Notes: generated from the sequence alone by a model not told the origin. 64,000 nucleotides of DNA from Clostridium_AW malenominatum (GCF_039521365.1 NZ_BAAACF010000001.1:1302001-1366000); one strand, 5' to 3'. Numbered from the stretch's first letter, positions 15,929 through 25,478 are shown. Translations and numbers: made by a program.

Positions 15929-16561
15929 ATGTTTAAAGCTATTTTATTTGATTTAGATGGTACTTTAATAAATACTAATGACTTAATTGTACATACTTAT
16001 AAGCACATATTAAAAACTCACTTAGACGTAGAGGTAGAAGATGGTGAAATAATTAGCACCTTTGGAGAGCCTTTAAAGGATGTTTTAGAAAGGTATGGTA
16101 AGGATAAGGCAGAAGAAATGTTCAATGATTATATTGAGTATAACAGGACCATACATGATGATTTAACTAAACCTATAGAGGGAGTAGAGGAAGGCTTAAA
16201 GCTTTTAAAGAAAATGGGAGTTAAAATAGGGGTAGTTACTTCAAAACGAAGAGAGGGTGCTTTGAGAGGCCTTAAATTATTTAATTTAGAAAAATATATG
16301 GATATCATAATAACTCCTGAGGATACTCAAAATCATAAACCCCATGGAGAACCAGTACTTAAGGCTTGTGAAATGCTAAATGTTTTACCTAATGATGCTC
16401 TAATGGTAGGAGACAGCCATAACGATATATTATGTGGACAAAATGCAGGAGCTAAAACCTGTTTAGTTAGATATACTGCACTAAATGTAGATGAAATGCT
16501 TAAGCATAACCCTGATTATGTGGTGGATTCAATTGTTGATATTTATAATATAATTAAATAA
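15929..16561 (+). CDS. ppaX: HAD-family phosphatase, PpaX-like pyrophosphatase
   Basis: This 210-residue HAD hydrolase has motif I FDLDGTLINTN, motif II VVTSKRREGALRGL, motif III HKPHGEPV and motif IV VGDSHNDI. FDLDGTLINTNDLI closely matches Bacillus PpaX, the pyrophosphatase that removes PPi formed when HPrK/P dephosphorylates HPr-Ser-P. An hprK gene is in this window, which supports the assignment, although phosphoglycolate phosphatase-like activity cannot be excluded. The ATG follows AAGGAGGAGCA. It is cotranscribed with the Nudix gene and ends in a strong terminator. Confidence 0.82.
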   Translation: MFKAILFDLDGTLINTNDLIVHTYKHILKTHLDVEVEDGEIISTFGEPLKDVLERYGKDKAEEMFNDYIEYNRTIHDDLTKPIEGVEEGLKLLKKMGVKIGVVTSKRREGALRGLKLFNLEKYMDIIITPEDTQNHKPHGEPVLKACEMLNVLPNDALMVGDSHNDILCGQNAGAKTCLVRYTALNVDEMLKHNPDYVVDSIVDIYNIIK

Positions 16562-16594
16562 AAAAATCTGTTGAGTTTTCTCAACAGATTTTTT
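16561..16594. terminator. Bidirectional terminator between ppaX and the GerMN gene
   Basis: A 15-bp perfect stem (AAAAAATCTGTTGAG with its complement) has a TTTT loop and T runs on both strands. Confidence 0.92.
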
Positions 16595-16600
16595 TATTGC

Positions 16601-17668
16601 TTATTTTTTAAATTCAATAGCATCTCCAAGCTCTATCTTCACAGTTTCGTTTTCTTTCATGTATATATGTCCAGAAGAGTAGGGCTTTCCACCTATAGTA
16701 ATCATAGCCTTATCTACATTGAAATAGTCTCCTAGGGTATTTGTAATACATTTAAGAATAGCCATTTCCAGGCCTGAACCGGCGTTCATTTCTTTAACAA
16801 AATTATCAGAGAAATCTATTTTTACAGTATTACTTGCGCTATCTAAGTATACCTTGTTTATTGTAGCATTTCCTCCAAGTAATTTATTTAAGTTTTCATT
16901 TGGAGTTTCTTTAAAGTTTTTTTCTAAAATAGATTTGATATCTTCGTTTGTTTTAAAATTTAAAGTTTTCTTAACGAAATAAATTTTGTCTTCAGCATAG
17001 TTAGGATAGTAGAATTTAACTGTTTGAACTACAGGTTGATTTTCTTCAATAGATTCTAAAGTGGTAATAACCTCCATATCCTTAGCCTTGTATATGCTTT
17101 GAACAAATCCTTTATTTAATACGTAGTAATCATAAGAAGTATGCTCAGTGTTTTCTGTAGTAACTTCCATAGCTTTAAATTTTCCAGCAGGGGTTTCTAT
17201 TTCTTTTTCTAAGCTAGATATAAATCTTTTGCTTCCATTAGGTAAGGTCCAAGTAGTTCCTTTAGCTAGAGGCTCCTTTAGTAGTATTTCATAATCTTTA
17301 TTTTCTGCAGCTATTATATTTTCTCTATGGTAAAATTCTCCCTTGGAAGTTATAAGCCTAAGCTCTCCATCTTTAACTTCAAGTACTTGAGCAGATGTAG
17401 TTCCGCCAGTTATTACTCTTATTTGAATTCTATCATCCTTAATATAATCAGTAAAAATTGTTTTACCAGCATATTCATTTCCAATTCCTTTATATTTCAT
17501 TTTTATATTTTCTTTAAAAGGATAAAAGTCTTTAATAGCATAGGTAACATTATTTCCATCGGAAGATTTAGGTGGCTCAGTATTACCCTTATCTTTTCCC
17601 TTACCACATCCAGTTATAAGCAAAATAGGAATTAAGAAAATCATAAATAAATGTTTTATCTTTTTCAT
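16601..17668 (-). CDS. GerMN domain lipoprotein
   Basis: The 355-residue protein has a lipoprotein signal (HLFMIFLIPILLITGC, lipidated Cys near residue 21). A middle domain of beta-strand character follows, then a C-terminal GerMN domain from about residue 215, with VKFYYPNYAEDKIYFVKK, LLGGNATINKVYLD and VKIDFSDNFV, ending in TIGGKPYSSGH. GerMN domains occur in the spore germination protein GerM and in extracytoplasmic lipoproteins. A role in spore cortex or cell envelope biology fits a spore former but is not shown. The ATG follows AAGGAGGAGATAAA. It is monocistronic, convergent with ppaX. Confidence 0.85.
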   Translation of the reverse strand: MKKIKHLFMIFLIPILLITGCGKGKDKGNTEPPKSSDGNNVTYAIKDFYPFKENIKMKYKGIGNEYAGKTIFTDYIKDDRIQIRVITGGTTSAQVLEVKDGELRLITSKGEFYHRENIIAAENKDYEILLKEPLAKGTTWTLPNGSKRFISSLEKEIETPAGKFKAMEVTTENTEHTSYDYYVLNKGFVQSIYKAKDMEVITTLESIEENQPVVQTVKFYYPNYAEDKIYFVKKTLNFKTNEDIKSILEKNFKETPNENLNKLLGGNATINKVYLDSASNTVKIDFSDNFVKEMNAGSGLEMAILKCITNTLGDYFNVDKAMITIGGKPYSSGHIYMKENETVKIELGDAIEFKK

Positions 17669-17773
17669 TTTATCTCCTCCTTGTACTAAATAATACGATA
17701 TTTTTTTATTATAGTTATAATTTATTATAATACAATTATAGGATAGCTTTAATGCTATCCTATAGTATTTATT

Positions 17774-18799
17774 TTACATGTTTAATATGTCTTTTAAAGT
17801 AGCTACTATAAAGTCTACATCTTCCCGTGATACCCAATAATGAACTACAAATCTCCATTCATTATTTTCAGTACCGTTAATTTTAATGCCTTTTTCCATC
17901 ATTTTATTAACAATAGTATTGTCTTCTAATTTTGTATCTATGCTAAAGAATACCATGTTTATATGAATGTCGTCAATACGCACCTTTATTCCAGGGATTT
18001 TAGAAAGTTCCTCTCCTAGACATAGGGCATTAAGGTGGTCATTCTTTAAGTTACCGACCATATCTTTAAGGGCTATGAGTCCAGCAGCTGCCAGTATTCC
18101 AGCTTGTCTTAAGCCTCCACCCATAAGTTTTCTTTTCTTTCTAGCTTTTTCTATAAAATTTTTACTTCCAGCGAGAATAGAACCTACAGGTGCACACAAT
18201 GCCTTTGATAAAGCAAACATTACAGAATCGCAGCATTTTGTTATCTCTAAAGGTGACACATTTAAATATGTAGCAGCATTAAATAATCTAGCTCCGTCTA
18301 AATGTACAGGTATATTATGTTTCTGAGCTATGGTATAGATTTCTTTCATATTATCAAGTGGTATTACTCTTCCGTTTGAATAAGCATTTTCAAGGCATAT
18401 TAATCCTGTGTCAGGGAAATGTATATCAACACCTCTTATTCTTTTTTCAATGTCAGATGGATCTAATACCCCTTTATTAGTAGGAATTGGTCTTAGTTGC
18501 ACTCCTGCAATAACAGAAGCAGCTCCTACCTCATGGGCGATAATATGGCAATCCTCACCAAGTAAAACTTCATTGCCCCTTTGGCAATGAGTAAACAGCG
18601 CTAATTGATTGCCAAAAGTACCACTGGGAACAAATAAGGCTGCTTCTTTACCTGTAATTTCAGCAGCGAGTCTTTCAAGTTCATTCACTGTAGGGTCGTC
18701 CCCATAAACATCGTCTCCAACTTCCGCTTCATACATAGCTTTTCTCATAGCTTCCGTTGGTTTTGTAACAGTATCACTCCTTAAATCTATAAACCTCAT
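17774..18799 (-). CDS. ltaE: Low-specificity L-threonine aldolase
   Basis: The 341-residue PLP enzyme cleaves threonine and allo-threonine to glycine and acetaldehyde. Signatures are IDLRSDTVTKPTEAMRKAM at the N-terminus, GDDVYGDDPTVNELE, HLDGARLFNA (PLP Asp and Arg) and the Schiff-base lysine in ALSKALCAPVGS. The frame extends six codons further upstream, but ATG 18799 gives the conserved MRFIDLRS start and has GGGAGAG 6 bases before it. The gene stands alone. A serine/threonine exporter is also encoded in the window, but there is no direct linkage. Confidence 0.94.
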   Translation of the reverse strand: MRFIDLRSDTVTKPTEAMRKAMYEAEVGDDVYGDDPTVNELERLAAEITGKEAALFVPSGTFGNQLALFTHCQRGNEVLLGEDCHIIAHEVGAASVIAGVQLRPIPTNKGVLDPSDIEKRIRGVDIHFPDTGLICLENAYSNGRVIPLDNMKEIYTIAQKHNIPVHLDGARLFNAATYLNVSPLEITKCCDSVMFALSKALCAPVGSILAGSKNFIEKARKKRKLMGGGLRQAGILAAAGLIALKDMVGNLKNDHLNALCLGEELSKIPGIKVRIDDIHINMVFFSIDTKLEDNTIVNKMMEKGIKINGTENNEWRFVVHYWVSREDVDFIVATLKDILNM

Positions 18800-18884
18800 A
18801 TAAATCTCTCCCTTCAAACTCTACTACTAACATTATAATGCCAAACCACCGTAAATTTAAAGTATAAATTTGCAATGTTCTAAA

Positions 18885-18912
18885 TTCCTTTAAAATTTAA
18901 TATAAATACAAT
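18885..18912 (+). promoter_or_regulatory. Weak candidate sigma-E-type promoter before prkA
   Basis: AATACAAT at 18905-18912 matches the sigma-E -10 consensus CATACAAT in seven of eight positions. The -35 region (ATTCCTT, 14 bases upstream) is poor. In B. subtilis prkA is transcribed in the mother cell, which makes the match worth noting. Confidence 0.35.
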
Positions 18913-18953
18913 AAAACGCAAGGGGTTATTATGAATAGAGCTTGGAGGTAAAT

Positions 18954-20828
18954 ATGAATTTTAAAGAATTAATAGAATTAGATAGAAATAAGAAAAGCAC
19001 AGAGAATCGGCAGTACACTTTTTTTGAATATCTTGAAATTGTAAGAAATGATCCTGAAATGTGCAAATTAGCCCATAAAAGAATTTATGATATTATATTA
19101 AAAAAAGGCATTAATGAAGAAGAAAAAAAGTATAATTTTTTTAATAATAGTTTTTTTGGAATAGATAAGACCTTAGTAAAAATAATGAATTATTTTTACT
19201 CTGCATCTATGAAGGGAGAAGAATCAAGGCAAGTACTGTATTTGGTTGGTCCTGTAGGTTCTGGAAAATCTTCTATCATAGAGTCTATTAAAAGAGCCTT
19301 AGAAGAGAGCGAACCCGTATATTCCATAAAAGGATGCCCTATGAGAGAAGAACCTCTGCATTTGATACCTAAGCATTTAAGAGTGGATTTTGAAAGAATA
19401 TTAGGAGTGAAAATAGAAGGGGAGCTTTGTCCTATATGCAGATATAGGTTAAAGGAAGAATATAATGGGGAATTTGAAAAATTCATAGTAGAAAAATCTA
19501 ATTTCTCTATAAGAGGAAGAAAAGGTATTGGCGTAGTTCCGCCAGTGGATCCTAACAATCAAGATGCTTCTGTTCTCGTGGGTTCTGTGGATATATCAAA
19601 AATGGACTTGTATCCAGAAGATGATCCTAGAATATTTTCATTAAATGGTGCTTTTAATGTAGGGAACAGAGGGGTAGTGGAATTTATAGAAGTTTTTAAA
19701 AATGATGTGGAATACCTTCACTCAATAATAACTGCTACACAGGAAAAATCTATACCTTCTCCAGGAAAAGCAGCAATGATATATTTTGATGGGGTTATAA
19801 TTGCTCATTCTAATGAAGCAGAGTGGAATAAATTTAAAGGAGATCACACCAATGAAGCCATTTTAGATAGAATAGTAAAAGTTGAAGTGCCTTATTGCTT
19901 AGAATTGAAAGAGGAAAAAAGAATATATGAGAAAATATTAGGCTGTAGCAACTTTAAGCCGCATATTGCACCACATACTATAGATATTGCTGCCATGTTT
20001 GCCATATTAACAAGGCTTATTCCATCTACAAAAGTGGACTTGCTTACAAAGCTTAAAATATATAATGGGGAGGATGTTATAGAAAAGGGAGCTTCTAAGA
20101 AGATAGATGTACTAGAGTTAAGAGAAGAGGCGGGGAATAGAGAAGGCATGAGTGGAATATCCACCCGTTTTATAATAAAGGCTATAGATAATGCCATGTG
20201 TGAATGTAGGAATGGATGCATTAATCCCTTAAGTATTATTGAAAGCTTAATAAAAGCAATAAAAGATTTGGACATATCCGAAGAAGATAGGAAAAAACAT
20301 TTATCTTTAATTCAGGATGTTATAAGAAAAGAGTATAATAAAATACTAGAAAAAGAAATTACAAAGGCATTTATTTACGGTTTTAAGGAAGGAGCAGAAG
20401 CACTATTTAACAACTATTTAGATAATGCTGAGGCTTTTGTAAATAATGATAAAATAAAAGACAAAGCAACGGGAGAGACATTGGAGCCAGATGAAAAATT
20501 CATGAGAAATATAGAAGAGCAAATAGGGGTATCGGAAGCCTCAGCTAAAGGATTTAGAAATGATTTGACCTCATATATGCTTTATTTACTAAGAAAGGGA
20601 GAAAAAATAGATTATACCTGTTATGAACCATTAAAAGAGGCTATTGAAAAGAAGCTCACCTTTTCTGCAAGGGAAGTTTCTAGGATAATAACCAAGTCTA
20701 GAATAAGGAATAAAGAGCAAAATGAAAAGTATAATAGTATGATTTCACAAATGAAGGAACATGGTTACTGCTTAGAGTGTTGTGAAGCATTACTGAATTA
20801 CGCTGCAAATAATTTGTGGAAGGATTAG
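18954..20828 (+). CDS. prkA: PrkA family serine protein kinase
   Basis: The 624-residue protein has an N-terminal AAA+ PrkA domain with Walker A GPVGSGKSS near residue 98, GCPMREEPLHLIP, CPICRYRL and a Walker-B-like MIYFDGVIIAHSNEAEWNKF, followed by the C-terminal PrkA/kinase-like domain. Homologues (YeaG in E. coli, PrkA in Bacillus) act in stress or stationary-phase and sporulation control. An in-frame TTG at 18942 is inside the ribosome binding site; ATG 18954 follows TTGGAGGTAAAT. A six-codon frame (MNRAWR, 18931-18951) ends just before this start. Only 4 bases separate the gene from yhbH. Confidence 0.93.
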   Translation: MNFKELIELDRNKKSTENRQYTFFEYLEIVRNDPEMCKLAHKRIYDIILKKGINEEEKKYNFFNNSFFGIDKTLVKIMNYFYSASMKGEESRQVLYLVGPVGSGKSSIIESIKRALEESEPVYSIKGCPMREEPLHLIPKHLRVDFERILGVKIEGELCPICRYRLKEEYNGEFEKFIVEKSNFSIRGRKGIGVVPPVDPNNQDASVLVGSVDISKMDLYPEDDPRIFSLNGAFNVGNRGVVEFIEVFKNDVEYLHSIITATQEKSIPSPGKAAMIYFDGVIIAHSNEAEWNKFKGDHTNEAILDRIVKVEVPYCLELKEEKRIYEKILGCSNFKPHIAPHTIDIAAMFAILTRLIPSTKVDLLTKLKIYNGEDVIEKGASKKIDVLELREEAGNREGMSGISTRFIIKAIDNAMCECRNGCINPLSIIESLIKAIKDLDISEEDRKKHLSLIQDVIRKEYNKILEKEITKAFIYGFKEGAEALFNNYLDNAEAFVNNDKIKDKATGETLEPDEKFMRNIEEQIGVSEASAKGFRNDLTSYMLYLLRKGEKIDYTCYEPLKEAIEKKLTFSAREVSRIITKSRIRNKEQNEKYNSMISQMKEHGYCLECCEALLNYAANNLWKD

Positions 20829-20832
20829 CACT

Positions 20833-22026
20833 ATGGCAGTGATTAGAGAATATGATAAGATTCCTTATAATAGAGCGGAAGAAGATATAAAAAGACATCA
20901 AAAATTAGTGAAGGAAAGTATAAAGAAGAATTTAGTTCATATTTTATCAGAGGAAAGTTTAATAGGAGAAAGCAGTAATAATAAAAAGATTAAGGTACCT
21001 ATAAAAGGTATTAAAGAATATAGATTTATTTTTAAAGATAATCAATCCATGGTCAGTAGTGGAAGTGGAGAGGAAAGTAAGGGAGATAAGATTCCGATAG
21101 AAAAAAATGAAGGTAATAGTGGAGGCAAGGGAGCTGGGAATAAAGAGGGAGAAGATATATTTGAAACTGAAATAACCCTAGAAGACGTATTTGGATATAT
21201 ATACGATGAGTTACAATTGCCCTGTCTGAAGAGTAGAAAAACATCACAAATAATAGGAGAGGCTTTAAAAAGGAAAAGAGGATATCAAAAGAGAGGTATA
21301 GCTGTAAGGCTTTCTAAAAAGAGAACCTTGATAGAAAAAATTAAGAGAAAGCAGTTAATAAAAAAGAGCTTAAAAGAATTGGGCAAAGCAGATTATGATG
21401 TAGAAAGATTTCCTTTTAAAAATGAAGATTTAAGATATTATAGAATGAAAAGAGATAAGGGCAAGGAATACAACGCAGTGGTTATATTTATTATGGATAC
21501 ATCGGCATCTATGGACCAGACAAAAAAATATTTGGCAAGATCATTTTTTTACATGATATATAATTTCATTACAAACAAGTATGAAAGTTCGGATTTAGTT
21601 TTTATTTCACATTCTACTACAGCTAAAGTGGTAACAGAAGAGGAGTTTTTTCACAAAGTAGAATCAGGTGGAACATATATATCCAGTGGATATAGAAAAG
21701 CTCTTGATTTAATAGAGGAAAAATATCCTCCTCAAAGTTATGATATCTACACTTTTCATGCTAGTGATGGAGATAATTGGACAGAGGATAATGAAAGGGC
21801 TGTTCAGTCAGCATTGGAATTATGTAATATTAGCAATCTTTTTGGATATGCTGAGATAATGACCTATGGATATGCTAGCAGTATAAAAAGGAAATATGCT
21901 AGCGAGATAAAAAAAGAAAACTTTGTTTCAGTTTCTATGCAAAAGAAGGAAGATTTATGGGGAGCCCTTAAAGATATGTTAAGTGTGGATTTAAATCTAA
22001 GCTTAGAAAGGGGAGGGGGTAATTGA
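20833..22026 (+). CDS. yhbH: YhbH/YeaH family protein (DUF444), VWA-like
   Basis: The 397-residue DUF444 protein has a low-complexity middle (GEESKGDKIPIEKNEGN, then GGKGAG), a basic segment around RKRGYQKRGIAVRLSKKR, and a C-terminal von Willebrand A-like domain with FIMDTSASMDQTKKYLAR (DxSxS, near residue 221) and HASDGDNW. It is the usual partner of PrkA; the three genes prkA, yhbH and spoVR form a conserved stress and sporulation set. The stop TGA overlaps the TTG start of spoVR by 3 bases, which implies translational coupling. Confidence 0.92.
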   Translation: MAVIREYDKIPYNRAEEDIKRHQKLVKESIKKNLVHILSEESLIGESSNNKKIKVPIKGIKEYRFIFKDNQSMVSSGSGEESKGDKIPIEKNEGNSGGKGAGNKEGEDIFETEITLEDVFGYIYDELQLPCLKSRKTSQIIGEALKRKRGYQKRGIAVRLSKKRTLIEKIKRKQLIKKSLKELGKADYDVERFPFKNEDLRYYRMKRDKGKEYNAVVIFIMDTSASMDQTKKYLARSFFYMIYNFITNKYESSDLVFISHSTTAKVVTEEEFFHKVESGGTYISSGYRKALDLIEEKYPPQSYDIYTFHASDGDNWTEDNERAVQSALELCNISNLFGYAEIMTYGYASSIKRKYASEIKKENFVSVSMQKKEDLWGALKDMLSVDLNLSLERGGGN

Positions 22027-23222
22027 GCTATACTTTAAAAGAATTAAATTATTGGAATGAAAAGATAGAAAGCAAGGTGGGAGAATATGGTTTGAATTGT
22101 TATCCCCAAGAATTTGATATTATAGATTACAACGATATGCTATCCTATCAAGTATATTTAGGCATGTCCTCTATGTACCCACATTGGAGTTTCGGTAAAA
22201 GCTATGATAAACTAAAAACTTTATATAAGTATAATTTGGTGGGGCTACCCTATGAAATGGTAGTAAATTCCAATCCGTGCACCGCTTATCTTTTAAAAGA
22301 AAATAGTTTACTTATGCAAATACTTACCATGGCTCATGTATATGGTCACAATGATTTTTTTAAAAACAATAGAGTATTTAAGGAAAATACTGAAGCTGAG
22401 CTTACCTTAGAGAAATTTAAAATCCATAGTGATAGAATTAGAAAATATGTAAATGAAGTAGGTTATGAAGAGGTTGAAAAGCTATTAGATAGAATTCATT
22501 CTATAAAACTAAATATAGATTTATTAAAGTTCTTAAAGGAAAATGGCCAGTTATTGACCTGGGAAAAAGAAATTATAGGAATTATAATAGAAGAGAGCAG
22601 TTACTTTATACCTCAGTTAGAAACTAAAATAATGAATGAAGGCTGGGCAAGCTTTTGGCATTATAGAATATTAAATGAATTAGAAATTCCACAGGGAATG
22701 TATGTGGAGTTTTTAACTAGGCATAATGCAGTAATTGCTCCAAGCAAAGAGAAAATAAATCCTTATTATTTGGGGTTTAAGATATTTGTGGACTTAGAAA
22801 AAAGGTACGGAATGGAAAGGATATTTGAAGTAAGAGCTGTGGAGCGAGACGAATCCTTCATAAGAAGATATTTAACGGAAGAATTATGTGAAGACATGAA
22901 ATTATTTCAATACAGAACCGACGATAAGAATTTTATAATTGAAGAAGTTTGGTTTGAGGATGGATGTAAAGCTATTAAGGATACTTTATGCAAGAACCTA
23001 GGATTAAATAGTATTCCCTGTATTAAGGTAAAGGGAGAAAGAAATGGAAAGCTTATATTAGAGCATGTCTATGATGGCAGGGAGCTTGAGCTAAATTATG
23101 CAGGGGAAACCTTAAAGAACTTAGTCTATATGTGGAAAGAAAAGATTACTCTCAAAACCCAATTAAATGGGAAGGCTATTGAGGTAATTTGTAGTAAAGA
23201 AGGGGAAATAAGTTATGTGTAA
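22023..23222 (+). CDS. spoVR: SpoVR family protein
   Basis: The 399-residue protein belongs to the SpoVR/YcgB family, needed for normal spore cortex formation in B. subtilis. Conserved stretches are YPHWSFGKSYD, YEMVVNSNPCTAYLL, MAHVYGHNDFFKNN, NEGWASFWHYRI and RDESFIRRYLT. The start is TTG at 22023, overlapping the yhbH stop and preceded by GGAGGGGG. The alternative ATG codons are well inside conserved sequence. The last codon and stop lie inside a long hairpin (23210-23251) that terminates the operon. The family biochemistry is unknown. Confidence 0.93.
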   Translation: MSYTLKELNYWNEKIESKVGEYGLNCYPQEFDIIDYNDMLSYQVYLGMSSMYPHWSFGKSYDKLKTLYKYNLVGLPYEMVVNSNPCTAYLLKENSLLMQILTMAHVYGHNDFFKNNRVFKENTEAELTLEKFKIHSDRIRKYVNEVGYEEVEKLLDRIHSIKLNIDLLKFLKENGQLLTWEKEIIGIIIEESSYFIPQLETKIMNEGWASFWHYRILNELEIPQGMYVEFLTRHNAVIAPSKEKINPYYLGFKIFVDLEKRYGMERIFEVRAVERDESFIRRYLTEELCEDMKLFQYRTDDKNFIIEEVWFEDGCKAIKDTLCKNLGLNSIPCIKVKGERNGKLILEHVYDGRELELNYAGETLKNLVYMWKEKITLKTQLNGKAIEVICSKEGEISYV

Positions 23223-23251
23223 ATGTTGCTTTGCAACTTTACACATAACTT
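23210..23251. terminator. Long hairpin ending the prkA-yhbH-spoVR operon
   Basis: Arms 23210-23223 plus 23225-23229 pair with 23233-23251 (19 bp, one bulged T). The spoVR stop codon TAA (23220-23222) is inside the left arm. It lies 6 bases from the convergent proA stop and so probably serves both strands. Confidence 0.75.
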
Positions 23252-23256
23252 ATTTC

Positions 23257-24543
23257 TTATCTAATTTGTCCATCTCCATAAACAATATATTTAATAGTAG
23301 TTAATTGCTCTAAGCCCATTGGTCCACGAGCATGGAGCTTTTGGGTGCTTATGCCTATTTCTGCTCCAAATCCGTATTCAGACCCGTCTGTAAACCTTGT
23401 GGAAGCATTTACATACACTGCAGCGGCATCTATTTCATTTAAAAATTTTTCGGAATTAAAGTAGTCTCTTGTTATTATGGACTCAGAATGTTTAGTACCA
23501 TGTAAATAAATGTGTTCAATAGCATCATCAATTGATGGTACTACCTTAATTGAAATTATTAAATTTAAAAACTCTTCATCCCAATCCTCTAAAACAGCAT
23601 TTTTTACTAAGTTTAAAACTTCTTTATTATGCAAGGTATTTAAAAGAATAGCTTTAGTTTTTTCGCAAACTCTCATTTCTACACCAAAATTAAAAAGTTC
23701 ACTTGCAATTAGTGGCAAAAATTCCTTTGCGATATTTTCATGTACTAAAAGGCTTTCTGCAGCATTACATACTCCTGGCCTTTGAGTTTTGGCATTTATC
23801 AGGATATCTTTAGCCATATTTAAGTCAGCGGTTTCATCTACAAAAATGTGACAGTTTCCTGTACCTGTTTCAATTACCGGTACAGTAGAATTCTCTACTA
23901 CGGTTTTAATTAGTCCTTTTCCTCCGCGAGGAATTAGAACATCAATATAATCATTTAGCTTAAGCATAACGTTTACCGCTTCGCGATCTACAATTTCTAT
24001 GAATTCCACAGCACCTTCAGGAAGACCACTTTCTAAACAAGACTCTTTCAAAATTTGAGCTATACATTTATTAGTATTAATAGCTTCAGAACCACCTCTT
24101 AAAATAACTGCATTGCCAGATTTTAAACATAGGCCTGCTGCATCAACAGTAACATTTGGCCTAGCTTCATATATTATACCTATAACTCCAAGAGGTACTT
24201 TTTTTTCACCTATTCTAATACCATTAGGTCTTTTCCACATCTTTGTCACCGTTCCAATTGGATCAGGTAAATCAGCCACTTGTCTAAGACCTTCAGCCAT
24301 GTCTTTAATTCTTTTTTCATTTATAAGAAGTCTATCTAAAAGTGCTTTACTTAAGCCTTTTTCTTCTCCATTTTTCATATCAATTTTGTTTGCATCTACT
24401 ATTAATTGAGATTTTTTAATTAAATTTTCTGCCATGTTCAGCAAAACTTTGTTTTTAGAATTAGAATCTAAAAGAGAAAGTACTTTGCTAGCATTTTTAG
24501 CGCTTTTACCTTTAAATATCATATATTCCTTTAAGTTATCCAT
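23257..24543 (-). CDS. proA: Gamma-glutamyl phosphate reductase
   Basis: The 428-residue protein catalyses the second step of proline synthesis, reducing gamma-glutamyl phosphate to glutamate semialdehyde with NADPH. Conserved segments are PLGVIGIIYEARPNVT, LCLKSGNAVILRGGSEA, the catalytic Cys region AKTQRPGVCNAAESLL and FGAEIGISTQKLHARGPMG. The ATG follows AGGAGGATTTAAT, and the binding site overlaps the proB stop. The proBA pair is transcribed on the minus strand, convergent with spoVR. Confidence 0.96.
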   Translation of the reverse strand: MDNLKEYMIFKGKSAKNASKVLSLLDSNSKNKVLLNMAENLIKKSQLIVDANKIDMKNGEEKGLSKALLDRLLINEKRIKDMAEGLRQVADLPDPIGTVTKMWKRPNGIRIGEKKVPLGVIGIIYEARPNVTVDAAGLCLKSGNAVILRGGSEAINTNKCIAQILKESCLESGLPEGAVEFIEIVDREAVNVMLKLNDYIDVLIPRGGKGLIKTVVENSTVPVIETGTGNCHIFVDETADLNMAKDILINAKTQRPGVCNAAESLLVHENIAKEFLPLIASELFNFGVEMRVCEKTKAILLNTLHNKEVLNLVKNAVLEDWDEEFLNLIISIKVVPSIDDAIEHIYLHGTKHSESIITRDYFNSEKFLNEIDAAAVYVNASTRFTDGSEYGFGAEIGISTQKLHARGPMGLEQLTTIKYIVYGDGQIR

Positions 24544-24554
24544 ATTAAATCCTC

Positions 24555-25370
24555 CTAGTTTATTTTAGAAGCCTCAAACCATGTACCTACATCTTTGCCT
24601 TCTAAAACGTATCTTAAATTTTTAGCATTTTCACCATTTACTATAACCATAGAAATTCCTGAGGAGGTAGAAATTTTAGCGGCATTTATTTTAGTTGCCA
24701 TTCCTCCTGTTCCAAGGTTACTTCCAGCTCCGCCAGCACAGGCTTCAATTTCTTCAGTTATTTCTGGAATGAAATCTAATAGCTTAGCAGCCTTATTTTT
24801 TCTTGGATCGCAGTCATAGAGACCATCTATATCGGACATGAGTATTAATAAATCCGCCTCAACTAATTGGGCTACATAGGCAGACAAGGTATCATTATCT
24901 CCAACTTTAATTTCATCTACTACAACTGCATCATTTTCGTTAATTATTGGTATGACCTTTTGCTCTAAAAGGGAAGAAAAGGCATTGTGAGCATTATTTT
25001 TTCTTACAGGATGGGTCATGTCTTCTTTTGTCAGAAGTATTTGACCAACGGTTTTCCCATACTCGGAAAATACTTTTTCATACATATGCATAAGTATTCC
25101 CTGACCTACTGCAGCTGCAGCTTGCTTCTCAGGAATAGTTTTTGGTCTTTCCTTTAATCCTAGCTTACCCATACCTGCACCAATTGCCCCAGAGGTTACA
25201 AGCACTACGTTATATCCCATGTTATGCAAATCTGACAACTGTCTTACTAATCCCTCTATATGATTAAGATTAAGAAGTCCATTACTATAAGTAAGGGTAG
25301 ATGATCCTACTTTAACAACTATTGTTTTTGCATTTTGAATATATTCATTTCGTTTATTTAAGTTATCCAT
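24555..25370 (-). CDS. proB: Glutamate 5-kinase (short form, no PUA domain)
   Basis: The 271-residue kinase phosphorylates glutamate for proline synthesis. The amino-acid-kinase fold shows VVKVGSSTLT, VLVTSGAIGAGMGKLG, INENDAVVVDE, GDNDTLSAYVA and GTGGMATKINAA. It ends after the kinase domain, while E. coli ProB (about 367 residues) adds a C-terminal PUA domain; the short form occurs in several Firmicutes. GTG 25373 and ATG 25370 are adjacent; a GGGGG binding site lies 7 and 10 bases upstream. It is the first gene of proBA. No T-box or other leader structure fits in the short divergent intergenic region. Confidence 0.95.
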   Translation of the reverse strand: MDNLNKRNEYIQNAKTIVVKVGSSTLTYSNGLLNLNHIEGLVRQLSDLHNMGYNVVLVTSGAIGAGMGKLGLKERPKTIPEKQAAAAVGQGILMHMYEKVFSEYGKTVGQILLTKEDMTHPVRKNNAHNAFSSLLEQKVIPIINENDAVVVDEIKVGDNDTLSAYVAQLVEADLLILMSDIDGLYDCDPRKNKAAKLLDFIPEITEEIEACAGGAGSNLGTGGMATKINAAKISTSSGISMVIVNGENAKNLRYVLEGKDVGTWFEASKIN

Positions 25371-25380
25371 CACGATTTAG

Positions 25381-25478
25381 CCCCCTTATGAATTAATTTT
25401 TATTATATTATACTACATATTTAAAAATATAAAATTATTTTTAAGTTTTTTGTATTATAATATTATTGAATAAGGGGG
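25381..25478. promoter_or_regulatory. Divergent intergenic region proB / C45 hydrolase with mirrored 9-base arms
   Basis: CCCCCTTAT (25381-25389) and ATAAGGGGG (25470-25478) are perfect inverted copies that also form the G-rich ribosome binding sites of the two divergent genes. TATAAT at 25456-25461 is a probable -10 for the plus-strand gene, and a minus-strand TATAAT lies at 25407-25412. Neither has a good -35. Confidence 0.4.
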
